Shown: in pieces, positions 1 through 6,226 of the stretch
How positions within the stretch are numbered: the first letter of the stretch is position 1
Layout of the letters: the number at the start of each line of letters is the position of its first letter
From: Bacteroidales bacterium
GTDB lineage: Bacteria; Bacteroidota; Bacteroidia; Bacteroidales; P3
DNA: 9,807 nucleotides
Direction: 5' to 3'
NCBI GenBank assembly: GCA_017988355.1
Contig: JAGNRX010000033.1
Coordinates: 1 to 9,807 of the forward strand
Translations under genes and position numbers: made by a program
Notes under the pieces: generated by a model
The model's database searches: none
The model's input: only the letters and a program-made list of their open reading frames with translations
What the model was told of the DNA's origin: nothing

Positions 1-41
1 TTATCATTCTCATTAAATGAAGAAAATATTCCTTTACTCAT
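1..41 (-). CDS. 5' end of an unidentified gene running off the left edge
   Basis: Only 13 full codons are visible, reading MSKGIFSSFNEND, before the sequence ends. The gene is inferred from an ATG at 41-39 that opens an uninterrupted frame to the edge, and from a well-matched Bacteroidota promoter about 27 bases upstream (68-98). It lies downstream of gdhA on the same strand, but the gdhA terminator and its own promoter suggest separate transcription. The peptide is too short to assign to a family, so no function is proposed. Confidence 0.55.
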   Translation of the reverse strand, partial: MSKGIFSSFNEND

Positions 42-67
42 AAGATAATGGTTTTAAATTAATGCGA

Positions 68-98
68 CAAAGGTAAAAACTTATTTGAATTAAACAAA
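68..98 (-). promoter_or_regulatory. Bacteroidota-type promoter for the left-edge gene
   Basis: On the minus strand, TTTG (98-95) is followed after 19 bases by TACCTTTG (75-68). This matches the Bacteroidota primary-sigma consensus of TTTG near -33 and TAnnTTTG near -7. The expected start of transcription is about 61-64, giving a leader of roughly 20 bases before the ATG at 41. The -33 box lies within the T tract of the gdhA terminator. Confidence 0.7.
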
Positions 99-125
99 AA
101 AAGCGTCTCATTTCTGAGACGCTTT
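96..125 (-). terminator. Intrinsic terminator of gdhA
   Basis: An 11-base-pair perfect stem (100-110 with 115-125, arms AAAGCGTCTCA and TGAGACGCTTT) closes a four-base loop. On the minus strand it is followed by a run of T (102-96, partly within the stem base). It begins 26 bases after the gdhA stop codon. The strong G+C core and T tract are those of a Rho-independent terminator reading leftward. Confidence 0.9.
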
Positions 126-150
126 CGTATAATTGTGATTTTGATTTAGC

Positions 151-1485
151 TTAGCAAACGCCAAGGTCAATCATTGCATCAGCAACTTTAATGAAACCAG
201 CTACGTTTGCTCCTTTTACGTAGTTAATATAGCCGTCTTCTTGTCTACCGTATTTTACACAGTTTTCGTGGATTGAATCCATCATTTGGTGTAATTTGAT
301 ATCTACTTCTTCACCTGTCCAGCTGATATGTCCAGCGTTTTGGCTCATTTCTAATCCAGAAACTCCAACTCCACCTGCGTTAGCAGCTTTTCCTGGTGCG
401 AATATTACTTTAGCATTTTGTAATGCGTGAATTGCATCAGCAGTACATCCCATGTTAGATACTTCACATACCATAGTAACTCCGTTAGCTATTAGTTGTT
501 TAGCATCATCTGCGTTTAATTCGTTTTGGAATGCACATGGCATTGCGATATCAACTTGTACTTCCCATGCTTTCTTTCCAGCAACAAACTTAACACCATA
601 TTTTTCAGCATATGGTTTGATTACGTTGTTATTAGATGTTCTAAGTTCTAACATGTAGTCTAATTGATCTTGTGTCATTGGTTTTTCGTTGATGATATAA
701 CCATCAGGTCCTGAGATAACTTTAACAAATGCTCCAAGTTCTGTTGCTTTTGTTGCTGCTCCCCAAGCTACGTTACCAAATCCAGATAAAGAGATTGATT
801 TTCCTTCAATAGTCATGTTGTGTGCTTTCAACATATTATTAACGAAGTAAACTCCACCAAACCCTGTTGCTTCTGGACGAAGGATTGAACCTCCCCAACC
901 TGCACCTTTTCCTGTCATAACTCCAGTGTTTTCTCTAGCTAGTTTCTTGTACATACCGTACATGTAACCAACTTCTCTTCCACCTACTCCGATATCTCCT
1001 GCTGGAACGTCTTTATCTGCTCCAATATATGTGTATAGTTCTGACATAAATGCTTGGCAGAAACGCATAATTTCATTTTCTGATTTTCCTTGTGGATTGA
1101 AATCAGATCCTCCTTTACCACCACCCATTGGAAGTGTAGTTAATGAGTTTTTGAAAGTTTGTTCAAATCCTAAGAATTTTAATGTGTCAAGTGTTACTGA
1201 TGGATGGAAACGAATTCCTCCCTTGTATGGTCCGATAGCGTTATTGAATTGTACACGGTATCCACGGTTAACATTAACCTTACCATTATCATCTACCCAT
1301 TCAACTCTGAATTGGATGATTCTGTCTGGTTCTACCATTCTTTCTATGATGCTGTACTTGTCGTATTTTGGATTTTTAGCAACATAGTCTTCGATTGTTT
1401 CTAATACTTCTGTTACTGCTTGAAGAAACAATGGTTCTCCTGGGTTCTTAGCTTCAACATCAGCTAAAAGTGCTTTTACGTTCAT
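151..1485 (-). CDS. gdhA: NADP-type glutamate dehydrogenase
   Basis: This 444-residue cytoplasmic enzyme should interconvert 2-oxoglutarate plus ammonium and glutamate, the main low-affinity route of ammonium assimilation. Length matches the hexameric family I enzymes of about 445-450 residues. The N-terminal dimerisation/substrate domain contains KGGIRFHPSV (K88), FKNSL (K112), PMGGGKGGSDF (catalytic-type K124) and PAGDIGVGG (catalytic-type D164), each one residue offset from the well-studied Clostridium symbiosum numbering. The Rossmann-type nucleotide domain has GFGNVAWGAA at 235-244. NADPH preference is inferred from overall resemblance to the biosynthetic, not catabolic, enzymes. The ATG at 1485 places the first conserved block at the usual distance. 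The gene stands alone, with its own terminator and a probable promoter around 1550-1557, and is divergent from murF-alr. Confidence 0.97.
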   Translation of the reverse strand: MNVKALLADVEAKNPGEPLFLQAVTEVLETIEDYVAKNPKYDKYSIIERMVEPDRIIQFRVEWVDDNGKVNVNRGYRVQFNNAIGPYKGGIRFHPSVTLDTLKFLGFEQTFKNSLTTLPMGGGKGGSDFNPQGKSENEIMRFCQAFMSELYTYIGADKDVPAGDIGVGGREVGYMYGMYKKLARENTGVMTGKGAGWGGSILRPEATGFGGVYFVNNMLKAHNMTIEGKSISLSGFGNVAWGAATKATELGAFVKVISGPDGYIINEKPMTQDQLDYMLELRTSNNNVIKPYAEKYGVKFVAGKKAWEVQVDIAMPCAFQNELNADDAKQLIANGVTMVCEVSNMGCTADAIHALQNAKVIFAPGKAANAGGVGVSGLEMSQNAGHISWTGEEVDIKLHQMMDSIHENCVKYGRQEDGYINYVKGANVAGFIKVADAMIDLGVC

Positions 1486-1519
1486 AATTTATTATTTTTA
1501 AATGTAGTTAAACGATTTA

Positions 1520-1546
1520 TTTCAAACTTATTTACTTAATTTGAAA
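1520..1546. repeat. Inverted repeat at the predicted gdhA transcription start
   Basis: TTTCAAA (1520-1526) and TTTGAAA (1540-1546) are perfect inverse complements. The pairing continues inward as TTA (1528-1530) with TAA (1537-1539), with C1527 bulged and a six-base loop. The element sits 3 bases from the probable gdhA -7 box, so it spans the expected transcription start. It could be a protein-binding operator or a weak hairpin at the 5' end of the mRNA. No regulator is identified, and such AT-rich repeats also arise by chance. Confidence 0.4.
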
Positions 1547-1549
1547 GTA

Positions 1550-1557
1550 CAAAATTA
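1550..1557 (-). promoter_or_regulatory. Probable -7 element of the gdhA promoter
   Basis: The minus strand reads TAATTTTG, matching TAnnTTTG exactly. No good TTTG box is seen at the expected distance upstream, so only the -7 element is claimed. Transcription would start near 1543, leaving an AT-rich leader of about 58 bases before the ATG at 1485. Confidence 0.5.
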
Positions 1558-1627
1558 GTGAGTATCTTTGATATAAAGAAATTATTCGGCAACTATTTTT
1601 TTTAACACTCATTTTTCGAACTTGAAA

Positions 1628-1659
1628 TGTGCCTTAAATGACAAAAAGACCTAACTTTG
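1628..1659 (+). promoter_or_regulatory. Promoter of murF-alr
   Basis: TAACTTTG at 1652-1659 matches the TAnnTTTG consensus. TGTG at 1628-1631, 20 bases upstream, is a three-of-four match to the -33 TTTG box. The start of transcription would fall near 1666, only about 10 bases before the ATG at 1676, so the leader would be very short. No Shine-Dalgarno sequence is seen in it. Confidence 0.55.
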
Positions 1660-1675
1660 CAGATATTTATTTATT

Positions 1676-4162
1676 ATGGATTTCTTAATTAGTAACATTT
1701 CAAATTATATAAAAAGCGAAGTTTATAGCACAAGAAGAGAAGATTTTCTTATAAAAAACTTAGTTTTTGACAGCAGGAAGCTTAGTGAAGTTGACGGAAC
1801 TGTATTTTTTGCTATTATAACTCTTTCAAATAATGGAGAGAAATACATACCTGAACTTTATTTAAGTGGTGTAAGGGTTTTTGTTGTGGAAAACCTTCCT
1901 AATGACCATTCTAATTATAAGGATACTTGTTTTGTTCTTGTTAAAAACACAATTGAAGCCCTACAATCATTAGCTAAGGCAAAGAGAGAGAGATTTCATA
2001 ATCCTATTATTGCAATTACAGGTTCTAATGGAAAGACTATTGTTAAGGATTGGATTTCACAGCTAATTGATAATGACAAAAAGGTATTTAAGAGTCCAAG
2101 AAGTTATAATTCTCAAATTGGGGTTGCTCTTTCTATATGGAACTTAAAGGAGGATGACGAATTAGGAATAATAGAGGCTGGCATTTCTCAAAAAGGTGAG
2201 ATGAAAAGATTAGAGGATATGATTAAACCTAAGGTCGGCATAATGACAAATATTGGAGATGCTCACCAGGTCTACTTCTCGTCCATAGAAGAAAAGATTC
2301 AAGAGAAAATACTATTGTTTATAAACTCAGACACAATTATATATTGTATAGATAATAAGGAAATTGACAAGGAAATTCAAAAAGCATATAAGGATAGTGG
2401 GAAAGAATTGATTGGTTGGGGATTTCAAAAAGGAGCTTCTTTCAGACTTGAGAACATAGAAACAAAGAAAAACCAAACAATCATAAATTACATATATAAG
2501 GATAGACATTCTTCTTTTTCCATTCCTTTTATTGATAAGGCAAGTATAGAAAACTCTATAAATGCTTTTATTGCTTGCTTGGTTATTGGAATTGATAAGG
2601 AGTTACTAAGTGAAAGGACAAAACATCTTCAATCGCTTGAGATGAGGCTTCAGATGAAGGAAGGAATTAATCATACACTTATTATTAATGATAGCTACTC
2701 TTCCGACCTTATGTCTTTAGAGCTTGCACTTACATTCCTTAACCAACAAAATAACGAGTTAAAGAAGACTGCCATACTATCTGATATAACCCAGTCCAAT
2801 ATTGACCAAAAAGAACTTTACCTTGGAATAAACAAACTACTTATTGAGAAGAATATCGATAATCTAATTGGTATTGGAGAGGGTTTTGTCAGAAATCAAT
2901 CACTTCTAACTATCAATAATGCAATATATACTTCAACCCAAGACTTCTTAAGAAACTGCTCACTAAAGGAATTTAAAGAAGAGATAATATTAATTAAGGG
3001 AGCAAGGAAGTTTGAATTTGAGAAGATAAGCCGTTTCTTTGAGAAAAAAGCTCATGAAACCGTTCTTGAAATCAATCTTTCAGCACTTGCACATAATGTA
3101 AACTATTTCAAAACAAAACTAAAACAAGGCGTCAAACTTATGGCTATGGTAAAAGCTCATAGTTATGGTTCGGGAGGTTTTGAGATAGCTTCAACGCTTG
3201 CCAATCAAAATATAGACTACTTAACGGTTGCCTTTGCTGACGAGGGTGCTGAGCTTAGAAATAACGGAATCAATCTTCCTATTATGGTTATGAGTCCTGA
3301 AAAAGAAAGCATTGCCAAAATAATACACTACGATTTAGAACCAGAGGTTTACTCTATCTCAATTCTTAAGGAGCTTATTGAGGCTAAGAAAGAATATGAC
3401 CTACTTGATAATAAAAAGGAACTAAACATTCATATTAAGCTTGACACAGGTATGCATCGCCTTGGAATTGAAGAGGAGAGTTTGGAAGAATTAATTTATA
3501 TTCTGAAAGCAAATAAAAATATTAAGATTAATTCTATTTTCTCTCATCTTGCAGGAGCTGACAACCCAGAACTTGATGACTTTACTAAGAAGCAGATTGC
3601 ACTTTTTGAAACCCTTAGCTCAAGACTCTTAAAAGAATTTGACTACCCTATACTTAGGCATATTGCAAATTCAGCTGCCATAATTCGTTTCCCAGAGGCT
3701 CAGTATAATATGGTAAGACTTGGAATTGGAATGTATGGCATAGGGATAAGTGAAAAGGAAGAGAAAAAGCTAAGATATGTTCATAGACTTAAGACCACTC
3801 TAACCCTAAAAAGGAAGATTGCAATAGGTGAAAGTGTTAGCTATAACAGGAACTATATTGCAGAAGAAGAAAGAACGATTGGAGTAATACCTATTGGTTA
3901 TGCTGATGGATTAAATAGAAAAAGAGGAAACGGGAATGGAAGAGTGTGGATTAATGGACAATTAGCCCCAATTATTGGAAGTATATGTATGGATATGTGT
4001 ATGATTGATATAACAGGCATTGATTGTAGTGAAGGCGACGAGGTTGTTATTTTTGGAGAAGAGTATAGTGTTAATAATATTGCAAAAGAGCTTCAGACCA
4101 TAGCCTACGAAGTTTTTACAACAGTTTCTTCAAGGGTGAAAAGAGTTTTTTATCAAGAATAG
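1676..4162 (+). CDS. murF-alr: Bifunctional UDP-MurNAc-tripeptide--D-Ala-D-Ala ligase / alanine racemase
   Basis: This 828-residue cytoplasmic fusion combines two steps of peptidoglycan precursor synthesis. Residues 1 to about 455 are MurF, which adds D-Ala-D-Ala to the UDP-MurNAc-tripeptide using ATP. They show the P-loop GSNGKT (116-121), the EAGISQKGEM block, the NIGDAH block and the C-terminal-domain motif NDSYSSD (338-344). Residues from about 461 are a PLP-dependent alanine racemase, which makes the D-Ala used upstream of MurF. Here MAMVKAHSYGSG carries the PLP lysine K493, HRLG carries R595, VSYN carries the candidate catalytic tyrosine Y723, and ICMDM (770-774) is the conserved block contributed to the partner active site. 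MurF-Alr fusions are typical of Bacteroidota, so the length is normal and not an assembly error. Position 342 is Ser where many MurF proteins have Asn. The gene is first of a two-gene unit with the DUF454 gene. Confidence 0.95.
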   Translation: MDFLISNISNYIKSEVYSTRREDFLIKNLVFDSRKLSEVDGTVFFAIITLSNNGEKYIPELYLSGVRVFVVENLPNDHSNYKDTCFVLVKNTIEALQSLAKAKRERFHNPIIAITGSNGKTIVKDWISQLIDNDKKVFKSPRSYNSQIGVALSIWNLKEDDELGIIEAGISQKGEMKRLEDMIKPKVGIMTNIGDAHQVYFSSIEEKIQEKILLFINSDTIIYCIDNKEIDKEIQKAYKDSGKELIGWGFQKGASFRLENIETKKNQTIINYIYKDRHSSFSIPFIDKASIENSINAFIACLVIGIDKELLSERTKHLQSLEMRLQMKEGINHTLIINDSYSSDLMSLELALTFLNQQNNELKKTAILSDITQSNIDQKELYLGINKLLIEKNIDNLIGIGEGFVRNQSLLTINNAIYTSTQDFLRNCSLKEFKEEIILIKGARKFEFEKISRFFEKKAHETVLEINLSALAHNVNYFKTKLKQGVKLMAMVKAHSYGSGGFEIASTLANQNIDYLTVAFADEGAELRNNGINLPIMVMSPEKESIAKIIHYDLEPEVYSISILKELIEAKKEYDLLDNKKELNIHIKLDTGMHRLGIEEESLEELIYILKANKNIKINSIFSHLAGADNPELDDFTKKQIALFETLSSRLLKEFDYPILRHIANSAAIIRFPEAQYNMVRLGIGMYGIGISEKEEKKLRYVHRLKTTLTLKRKIAIGESVSYNRNYIAEEERTIGVIPIGYADGLNRKRGNGNGRVWINGQLAPIIGSICMDMCMIDITGIDCSEGDEVVIFGEEYSVNNIAKELQTIAYEVFTTVSSRVKRVFYQE

Positions 4163-4163
4163 A

Positions 4164-4529
4164 ATGAAGAAAGTTCTTTTTAAAATACTTGGATTAATTA
4201 GTTTGGGTCTTGGAATACTTGGGATATTCTTGCCCATTTTGCCAACAACTCCATTCCTACTTTTATCATCTTATCTCTTCCTAAAAAGCTCAGAAAGACT
4301 ATATTGTTGGTTGATTAATCATAGGATTTTTGGTCAATATATAAAAGATTTCCAGATAGACAAATCCATACCAATCAAAGTAAAGATATCAAGCATCAGC
4401 CTACTGTGGATAACAATCACCATTAGCGCAGTTTGCTTTGTACCTATACTCTGGGTTAAATTCCTATTATTTGCAATTGCTATTGGAGTAACAATTCATA
4501 TTCTTCACTATAAGACAAAGAAGAAATAG
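4164..4529 (+). CDS. DUF454 / YbaN-family small inner-membrane protein
   Basis: This 121-residue protein starts one base after the murF-alr stop, so the two are almost certainly co-transcribed. The N-terminal half has the family signature: a hydrophobic segment (about 8-42) containing GIFLPILPTTPFLLLSS, followed by a block with SSERLYCWLINHRIFGQYI. A second hydrophobic region spans about 75-115 and may form two membrane segments. The tail is basic (KTKKK). The length fits the YbaN family of about 120-130 residues. The molecular function of the family is not established. The link with murF-alr is only positional and does not prove a role in wall synthesis. Confidence 0.88.
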   Translation: MKKVLFKILGLISLGLGILGIFLPILPTTPFLLLSSYLFLKSSERLYCWLINHRIFGQYIKDFQIDKSIPIKVKISSISLLWITITISAVCFVPILWVKFLLFAIAIGVTIHILHYKTKKK

Positions 4530-4562
4530 TCTTTAAAAGCAAAGAAAAGAGATAGCAAAATG

Positions 4563-4646
4563 AATCAAAGATCTAATTAATTAGATCAAAGGAATAATTT
4601 ACTGAATCAAAGATCTAATCTCGTAGATCAAAGAAAGAATTTCAAA
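4563..4646. repeat. Four tandem 21-base units with internal palindromes
   Basis: Units at 4563-4583, 4584-4604, 4605-4625 and 4626-4646 all share the pattern (A/G)ATCAAAG, four variable bases, AAT. Units 1 and 3 are identical over their first 15 bases, giving a 42-base higher-order period. The junction of units 1 and 2 contains the perfect 18-base palindrome GATCTAATTAATTAGATC (4570-4587), and units 3/4 contain GATCTA and TAGATC around six bases (4612-4629). The array fills most of the gap between the convergent DUF454 gene and hisS. No T tract follows the hairpins, so a classical terminator is not supported, although the fold may slow polymerase or protect mRNA 3' ends. Confidence 0.8.
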
Positions 4647-4655
4647 GATTTCTAA

Positions 4656-6011
4656 CTACCTTAAAACATCTCTTAACTCATTGACAGTAACTGTCTTTTG
4701 CTCTCCTGTTATCATATCTTTTAGCTGAATCTTATCCTCTTCCAATTCTCTTTGACCAACAAGTGCCACAAAGGGAATAAGTTTGTCGTTAGCGTATTTC
4801 ATTTGTTTTTGAAGCTTAACACTGTCTGGGTAAACCTCTACGCTGATATTGTTTTTCCTAAGCTCTCTTGCCCAAACCATACACTGGCTTTCTTCTTCTT
4901 TCCCGAAATTAGCAAACATTAGGGTTGTAGTACTCGCTATTTCTTTAGGGAAACGCTCCAATTCCTCTAAGCAATCATAAATTCTATCTGCACCAAAGCT
5001 TATCCCTACTCCACTAATATTAGGCATACCAAAGATACCTGTTAGGTTATCATACCTTCCTCCCCCTGCAATGCTTCCCATCTTTGATTCAATACACTTA
5101 ACCTCAACAATAGCTCCTGTATAATAGTTAAGTCCTCTTGCAAGGGTTATATCAAAATCAACTTTTGTGCTAAGGTTTAATCTCTCAATATTATCAAATA
5201 CCTCTTCCATCTCCTCAATTCCTTTCTTCCCTATTTCAGAGTTTTGGAATATTGTTTTAAGGGTTTTAATCTTAGTCTTGGTATCACCCTCTAACTTTAG
5301 GATTGGTTCAATCTTATCTAAGTTTTCCTTTGTCAAGCCTCTTTCTTCAAGCTCTTGGCAAACCTTCTCATATCCTATCTTATCCAACTTATCAATTGCA
5401 ACCGTTATATCGATTATCTTATCCTCTTGCCCAATAATTTCGGCAATTGCTGCAAGTATCTTCCTATTATTTAGTTTTATCTCAACCTTTAGATTTAAGC
5501 CTAAGAATACCTCATCAACCATCTCACAAAGTTCAACCTCGCTTATTAGAGAATCACTCCCTATCACATCGGCATCGCATTGGTAAAACTCTCTATATCT
5601 TCCTTTCTGTGGTCTGTCAGCTCTCCAAACAGGTTGTATTTGATAGCGTTTGAAAGGAAATGTAATCTCATTCCTATTATTCACAACAAAGCGAGCAAAA
5701 GGCACAGTTAAGTCATAACGCAGACCTTTTTCAGATATCTTATTGGTTAGTTTCTTATAGTCTTTTGTTTTCTCATCCTCAAAATCAATCTTAGATAAGA
5801 AGTCTCCAGAGTTTAGGACTTTATAAAGCAATTTATCACCTTCCTCACCATATTTGCCCATAAGAGTCGATAGGTTCTCTAAGGCTGGTGTTTCAATTTG
5901 AGAAAAACCGTGAAGCTTATACACTTCTCTAATAGTATTAAATATATAATTCCTTTTATTCATTTCTTGAGGAAGAAAATCTCTTGTCCCTTTAACCACA
6001 TTGCAATTCAT
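4656..6011 (-). CDS. hisS: Histidyl-tRNA synthetase
   Basis: This 451-residue class II aminoacyl-tRNA synthetase charges tRNA-His with histidine in the cytoplasm and works as a dimer in the family. Visible signatures are the N-terminal VKGTRDFLP (6-14), [12 protein letters not shown] (97-108), motif 2 around [20 protein letters not shown] (120-139), the histidine-recognition loop [10 protein letters not shown] (290-299) and motif 3 around [13 protein letters not shown]. Residues from about 360 form the C-terminal anticodon-binding domain. The histidine loop has Asn295 where many homologues have Asp. An extra stretch at about 70-95 makes the protein slightly longer than the roughly 425 residues of E. 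coli HisRS. The ATG at 6011 is supported because VKGTRDFLP begins within six residues of it. The gene is monocistronic as far as seen and convergent with the DUF454 gene. Confidence 0.97.
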   Translation of the reverse strand: MNCNVVKGTRDFLPQEMNKRNYIFNTIREVYKLHGFSQIETPALENLSTLMGKYGEEGDKLLYKVLNSGDFLSKIDFEDEKTKDYKKLTNKISEKGLRYDLTVPFARFVVNNRNEITFPFKRYQIQPVWRADRPQKGRYREFYQCDADVIGSDSLISEVELCEMVDEVFLGLNLKVEIKLNNRKILAAIAEIIGQEDKIIDITVAIDKLDKIGYEKVCQELEERGLTKENLDKIEPILKLEGDTKTKIKTLKTIFQNSEIGKKGIEEMEEVFDNIERLNLSTKVDFDITLARGLNYYTGAIVEVKCIESKMGSIAGGGRYDNLTGIFGMPNISGVGISFGADRIYDCLEELERFPKEIASTTTLMFANFGKEEESQCMVWARELRKNNISVEVYPDSVKLQKQMKYANDKLIPFVALVGQRELEEDKIQLKDMITGEQKTVTVNELRDVLR

Positions 6012-6052
6012 ATTCCGAAGTCTTAGCTTTATTTATTCAATATTTTCAAGTG

Positions 6053-6060
6053 CAAAGATA
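6053..6060 (-). promoter_or_regulatory. Probable -7 element of the hisS promoter
   Basis: The minus strand reads TATCTTTG, an exact match to TAnnTTTG. The -33 region contains only GTG (6080-6078) after 17 bases, a weak match. Transcription would begin near 6046, leaving about 35 bases of leader before the ATG at 6011. No T-box or attenuator-like hairpin is visible in that leader. Confidence 0.5.
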
Positions 6061-6071
6061 GTGTTTTTTTC

Positions 6072-6100
6072 TTTTTTCACTTTTTTTTCACTTCTTTCAC
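6072..6100. repeat. Three short TTTCAC direct repeats upstream of hisS
   Basis: Pyrimidine-rich TTTCAC occurs with its final CAC at 6078-6080 and 6098-6100, and the near copy TTTTCAC ends at 6091. On the minus strand these read GTGAAA, spaced 9 and 11 bases apart, just upstream of the hisS -7 box. The A-rich character on the hisS strand could act as an upstream promoter element, or the stretch may be simple low-complexity sequence. Confidence 0.4.
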
Positions 6101-6171
6101 TTACTTTTTGACAACTATTCTTGTATATAGGGTTAGAGAGAGATAAATAATAACAATTTTAGGTATAAAAA

Positions 6172-6202
6172 CTTGTCATTTAAAAAATAAATCTTAAATT
6201 TG
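6172..6202 (+). promoter_or_regulatory. Promoter of the type IX-secreted protein gene
   Basis: TAAATTTG at 6195-6202 matches the TAnnTTTG box, and CTTG at 6172-6175, 19 bases upstream, gives three of four bases of the -33 TTTG box. Transcription would start near 6209, about 18 bases before the ATG at 6227. Spacing and position are those expected for a Bacteroidota housekeeping promoter. Confidence 0.65.
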
Positions 6203-6226
6203 TACAATCAAAAATAATGTAGCAAT

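Noticed and set aside
1031..1387. 118-codon open frame on the plus strand
   Set aside because: It is antisense to conserved gdhA sequence, and the translation has no family-like features.
1676..4162. Assembly fusion of two separate genes
   Set aside because: MurF-alanine racemase fusions are well known in Bacteroidota, and the junction near residues 455-465 is in frame with the expected linker sequence.
4570..4629. Bidirectional intrinsic terminator for the convergent DUF454 gene and hisS
   Set aside because: The hairpins are AT-rich with 6-7 base-pair stems and are not followed by a T tract on either strand.
4563..4646. CRISPR array
   Set aside because: The units are directly adjacent, with no unique spacers of uniform length, and no cas genes are nearby.
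5167..5586. 139-codon open frame on the plus strand
   Set aside because: It lies wholly antisense to hisS, whose motifs are intact, and its Ser/Ile/Leu-rich product has no recognisable domain or upstream promoter.
6107..6130. TTGACA followed by TATATA, resembling a sigma-70 promoter
   Set aside because: The spacing is about 10 bases, far from the usual 17, and a well-spaced Bacteroidota-type promoter lies at 6172-6202.
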